Assembly (NCBI GenBank): GCA_023954135.1
Contig: JAMLIN010000002.1
Coordinates: forward strand, 62,001-126,000
DNA: 64,000 nt
Direction: 5' to 3'
Source of the DNA: Burkholderiaceae bacterium
Lineage (GTDB): Bacteria; Pseudomonadota; Gammaproteobacteria; Burkholderiales; Burkholderiaceae_E
Shown here: in pieces, positions 61,346 through 64,000 of the stretch
Layout of the letters: each line of letters begins with the position of its first letter
How positions within the stretch are numbered: the stretch's first letter is position 1
Notes under the pieces: generated by a model
Database searches by the model: none
Seen by the model: the letters and a program-made list of their open reading frames with translations, nothing else
What the model was told of the DNA's origin: nothing
Made by a program: the position numbers and the translations under genes

Positions 61346-64000
61346 ATGCGCCTGTCCCATACCTGCATCCAGCGCCCGGTCTTCGCGACGGTGCTGGCGA
61401 TCATCATGATGCTGGTGGGGGCGGTGAGCTTCGAGCGGCTGCAGGTTCGCGAGTATCCGCAGATCGACGAGCCGGTCGTCACGGTGCGCACCGAATATCT
61501 CGGCGCGTCGGCCGAGATCATCGAGTCGCAGGTCAGCAAGCCGCTCGAGGATTCGATCGCCGGCATCGAGGGCGTCGATGTCCTGACTTCCATCTCCCGG
61601 GCCGAGCTCAGCCAGATCACGGTGCGCTTCCGGCTCGAGCGCGACCCCGACGGCGCGGCCGCCGATGTGCGAGACCGCGTCGCCCGGGCGCGTTCCAAGC
61701 TGCCCGACGACGTCATCGAGCCGGTCGTGGCGAAGGTCGAGGCCGATGCCAATCCGGTGGTCTGGATGTCGTTCTCGAGCGAGAACATGTCGGCGCTCGA
61801 GGTCTCCGATATCGCGAACCGGATCGTCAAGCCGCGCCTCCAGACCCTGCCCGGCGCGGCCGACGTGCGCATCTTCGGCGAGCGCAAGTATGCGATGCGG
61901 ATCTGGCTCGACAAGAACCAGCTCGGCGCCTTCGGCCTGACCCCGCTCGACGTAGAGCAGGCCTTGCGGTCGCAGAACATCGAGGTTCCCGCCGGCCGCA
62001 TCGAGAGCACGATGCGCGAGTTCAACGTGGTCTCGAGCACCGACCTGCGCACCGTCGCCGATTTCGAGAACATGGTGCTCAAGACGGAGCTGGGCTATCC
62101 GGTGCGACTGCGCGACGTCGCGCGGGTCGAGATCGGCGCCGAGAACGATCGCACGGTGGTGCGCTTCAACGGCCGCAATACCGTCGCGATGGGAATCATC
62201 AAGCAGGCGACGGCCAATCCGCTGGTCCTGTCGGAAGCGCTGCGCGAGCAGATCCCGATCATCGAGCGCGACCTGCCCGAGGGGCTCAAGCTCACCATCT
62301 CGCACGACTCCTCGCTCTTCATCGAGCGATCCATCGAGGCGGTGTTCATGACCATCGGCGAGGCGGCCGTCCTGGTCGCGGTCGTGATCTTCCTCTTCCT
62401 CGGCACCGTCCGGGCCTCGATCATCCCGCTGGTGACGATCCCGATCGCGCTCGTCACCACCTTCGCCCTGATGCTGATCGCCGGTTTCTCGATCAACACC
62501 CTGACGCTGCTCGCGCTGGTGCTCGCCATCGGCCTGGTGGTCGACGACGCGATCGTCGTTCTCGAGAACATCCACCGGCACATCGAGGACGGCATGAAAC
62601 CGGTCGTCGCGGCCCACAAGGGGATATCCGAGGTGGCCTTCGCGGTGATCGCGATGACCCTGACCCTGGCGGCGGTGTACGCGCCCCAGGCGTTCACTTC
62701 GGGCCGGACCGGCCGCCTGCTGATCGAGTTCGCCCTGACCCTGGCCGGCGCCGTGCTCGTCTCGGGGTTCATCGCCCTGACCCTGACGCCGATGATGTGC
62801 TCCCGACTGCTGCGCCATGACGAGAAGCCGGGGCTGCTGTCGCGGATCATCGAGCGGGGCCTGAGCGCGCTCACGTCGGGCTATCGGCGGACCCTGGTCG
62901 CGGTGCTCGATTTCCGGTGGCTGGTCCTCGCCGGTGTCGTCGGCTGCTTCGTGGCGACGGCGCTGCTGTGGACGAACATGAAGTCCGAGCTCGCCCCGAC
63001 CGAGGATCGCGGGGTCATGGCCATCAACTTCACCGCGCCCGAGGGTTCTTCCATCCAGTACACCAGCGAGTACGCCCAGCGGATCGAGCGCATAGCGATG
63101 ACCATCCCCGAGGTCGACCGGGTCTTCGTGGTCGCCGGCAATCCCACGGTCGAGCGCGGCACCGGTTCGCTGCGCATGGCCGACTGGAACGACCGCGACC
63201 GCAGGGTGCCCGAGATGCTCGGGGAGCTGCTGCCGCAGCTGCTGGCGATCCCGGGGGTCCAGGCCAATGCGCTCGCGCCGCCGTCGCTCGGCCAGCCCTT
63301 CCGCTCGCGGCCCTTCCACATGATGGTCATCACTTCCGATACCTACGAGAAGCTCCAGGCCGGCGCCGAGCCGCTGCTCGCCGACCTGCGTGCCTGGCCA
63401 GGCCTGCAGGGCATCGAGACCGACCTGCGGCTGGACAAGCCCGAGCTGCGGCTCTGGATAGACCGCGACCGGGCCGCCGATGCCGGCGTCTCGATGGAGA
63501 CCATCGGGCGGGTCCTCGAGACCTCGCTCGGCGGGCGCCGGGTCACGCGGTTTCGCAAGGACGGCGAGCAGTTCGAGGTGATCGTCCAGCTCGACCCGGC
63601 CGGGCGGACTTCACCGGACGACATCTCCGACATCCTGGTGGCGGGCCGCGACGGCCGCCTGCTGCCGCTGTCCTCGCTGCTGCGCGCCGAAGAGACGGTC
63701 GGCCCCAAGGAACTGAATCATTTCTCGCAGCGCCGGGCACTGGCGATCACCGCCAACCTCGGTCCGGGCACGTCGCAGGGCGAAGCGCTCGCTCATGCCC
63801 AGGCCGCCGCGGAGCGGCTCCTGCCCGAGGGCTTCATGATCGACTGGGACGGCCAGTCGCGCGAGTTCTTCCAGTCGTCGTCCTCGCAGATGCTCACGCT
63901 GGTGCTGGCGCTGCTGTTCATCTATCTCGTGCTCGCGGCGCAGTTCGAGAGCTTCGTCGATCCCCTGATCATCATCTCGACGGTGCCGTTGTCGATGGTC
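61346..64000 (+). CDS. RND-family efflux pump, truncated by the window end
   Basis: 885 codons are present with no stop; a complete pump has about 1030. The start MRLSHTCIQRPVFATVLAII is typical. The proton-relay pair of Asp in TM4 is in LAIGLVVDDAIVVLENIHRH, and the porter domains include YPVRLRDVARVEIGAENDRT and FMVITSDTYEKL-like segments (FHMMVITSDTYEKLQAG). The last visible stretch is TM7-8, ALLFIYLVLAAQFESFVDPL. It follows the adaptor by 18 bases, so the two form an operon. The substrate is unknown; drugs or detergents are usual. Confidence 0.94.
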   Translation, partial: MRLSHTCIQRPVFATVLAIIMMLVGAVSFERLQVREYPQIDEPVVTVRTEYLGASAEIIESQVSKPLEDSIAGIEGVDVLTSISRAELSQITVRFRLERDPDGAAADVRDRVARARSKLPDDVIEPVVAKVEADANPVVWMSFSSENMSALEVSDIANRIVKPRLQTLPGAADVRIFGERKYAMRIWLDKNQLGAFGLTPLDVEQALRSQNIEVPAGRIESTMREFNVVSSTDLRTVADFENMVLKTELGYPVRLRDVARVEIGAENDRTVVRFNGRNTVAMGIIKQATANPLVLSEALREQIPIIERDLPEGLKLTISHDSSLFIERSIEAVFMTIGEAAVLVAVVIFLFLGTVRASIIPLVTIPIALVTTFALMLIAGFSINTLTLLALVLAIGLVVDDAIVVLENIHRHIEDGMKPVVAAHKGISEVAFAVIAMTLTLAAVYAPQAFTSGRTGRLLIEFALTLAGAVLVSGFIALTLTPMMCSRLLRHDEKPGLLSRIIERGLSALTSGYRRTLVAVLDFRWLVLAGVVGCFVATALLWTNMKSELAPTEDRGVMAINFTAPEGSSIQYTSEYAQRIERIAMTIPEVDRVFVVAGNPTVERGTGSLRMADWNDRDRRVPEMLGELLPQLLAIPGVQANALAPPSLGQPFRSRPFHMMVITSDTYEKLQAGAEPLLADLRAWPGLQGIETDLRLDKPELRLWIDRDRAADAGVSMETIGRVLETSLGGRRVTRFRKDGEQFEVIVQLDPAGRTSPDDISDILVAGRDGRLLPLSSLLRAEETVGPKELNHFSQRRALAITANLGPGTSQGEALAHAQAAAERLLPEGFMIDWDGQSREFFQSSSSQMLTLVLALLFIYLVLAAQFESFVDPLIIISTVPLSMV

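Noticed and set aside
60527..63319. A 930-codon open frame on the minus strand
   Set aside because: It is antisense to the RND operon and its composition is a mirror of that gene; no domain is recognised.

Overview
The window is 64 kb of GC-rich chromosome from a betaproteobacterium, most like the order Burkholderiales. Three conserved blocks support this: acpS-pdxJ-recO-era-rnc-(DUF4845)-lepB-lepA-mucD; fabF-acpP-fabG-fabD-fabH-plsX-rpmF-yceD-maf-sppA-HAD-rluC-rne; and moaA-mobA-moeA. Gene order and protein motifs are the only basis for this; I cannot name a genus. No rRNA, prophage, transposase or CRISPR array is visible. One tRNA is present (Gly, GCC).

Layout. 1-19,600 is an accessory, mostly catabolic and transport region. 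It holds the end of a TRAP permease, a large PutA, two MFS carriers, two zinc alcohol dehydrogenases, a LysR and an AraC regulator, LysE and EamA exporters, a RidA protein, a PaiB-like flavoprotein, an HSDL2-like SDR and a thioredoxin cluster (TlpA, an exported SAM methyltransferase, and an Lgt-like membrane domain fused to TlpA). It also shows decay: C-terminal scraps of an enoyl-CoA hydratase, a MocR-type regulator and an ABC solute-binding protein, and an AraC gene with an apparent in-frame deletion. Two type II toxin-antitoxin pairs with PIN toxins lie at 13.7-14.3 kb and 19.7-20.3 kb.

20,500-50,600 is core genome. First come tRNA-Gly, pgsA, uvrC, nagZ, acpS, pdxJ, recO, era, rnc, lepB, lepA and mucD, all on the minus strand and many joined by 4-bp ATGA overlaps. 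The fatty-acid/phospholipid cluster follows. Next is the rluC-rne divergon with a roughly 450-nt rne leader full of hairpins, and then the molybdopterin genes moaA-mobA-moeA. The rpoE-rseA-rseB genes expected between fabF/ygfX and mucD are absent. 51,000-64,000 carries an isolated manC, mltD, gloB, a methyltransferase, cfa, rnhA, a carboxylesterase, a frameshifted aminotransferase and the start of an RND efflux operon (adaptor plus a pump truncated by the window end).

The most unusual feature is a set of three short palindromic repeat families (called A, B and C here). At least eleven copies lie in this window. Nearly all sit immediately downstream of, or overlap, a stop codon. Family A and B stems differ between copies by paired changes that keep base-pairing, which suggests selection on a folded RNA or DNA structure at gene 3' ends.
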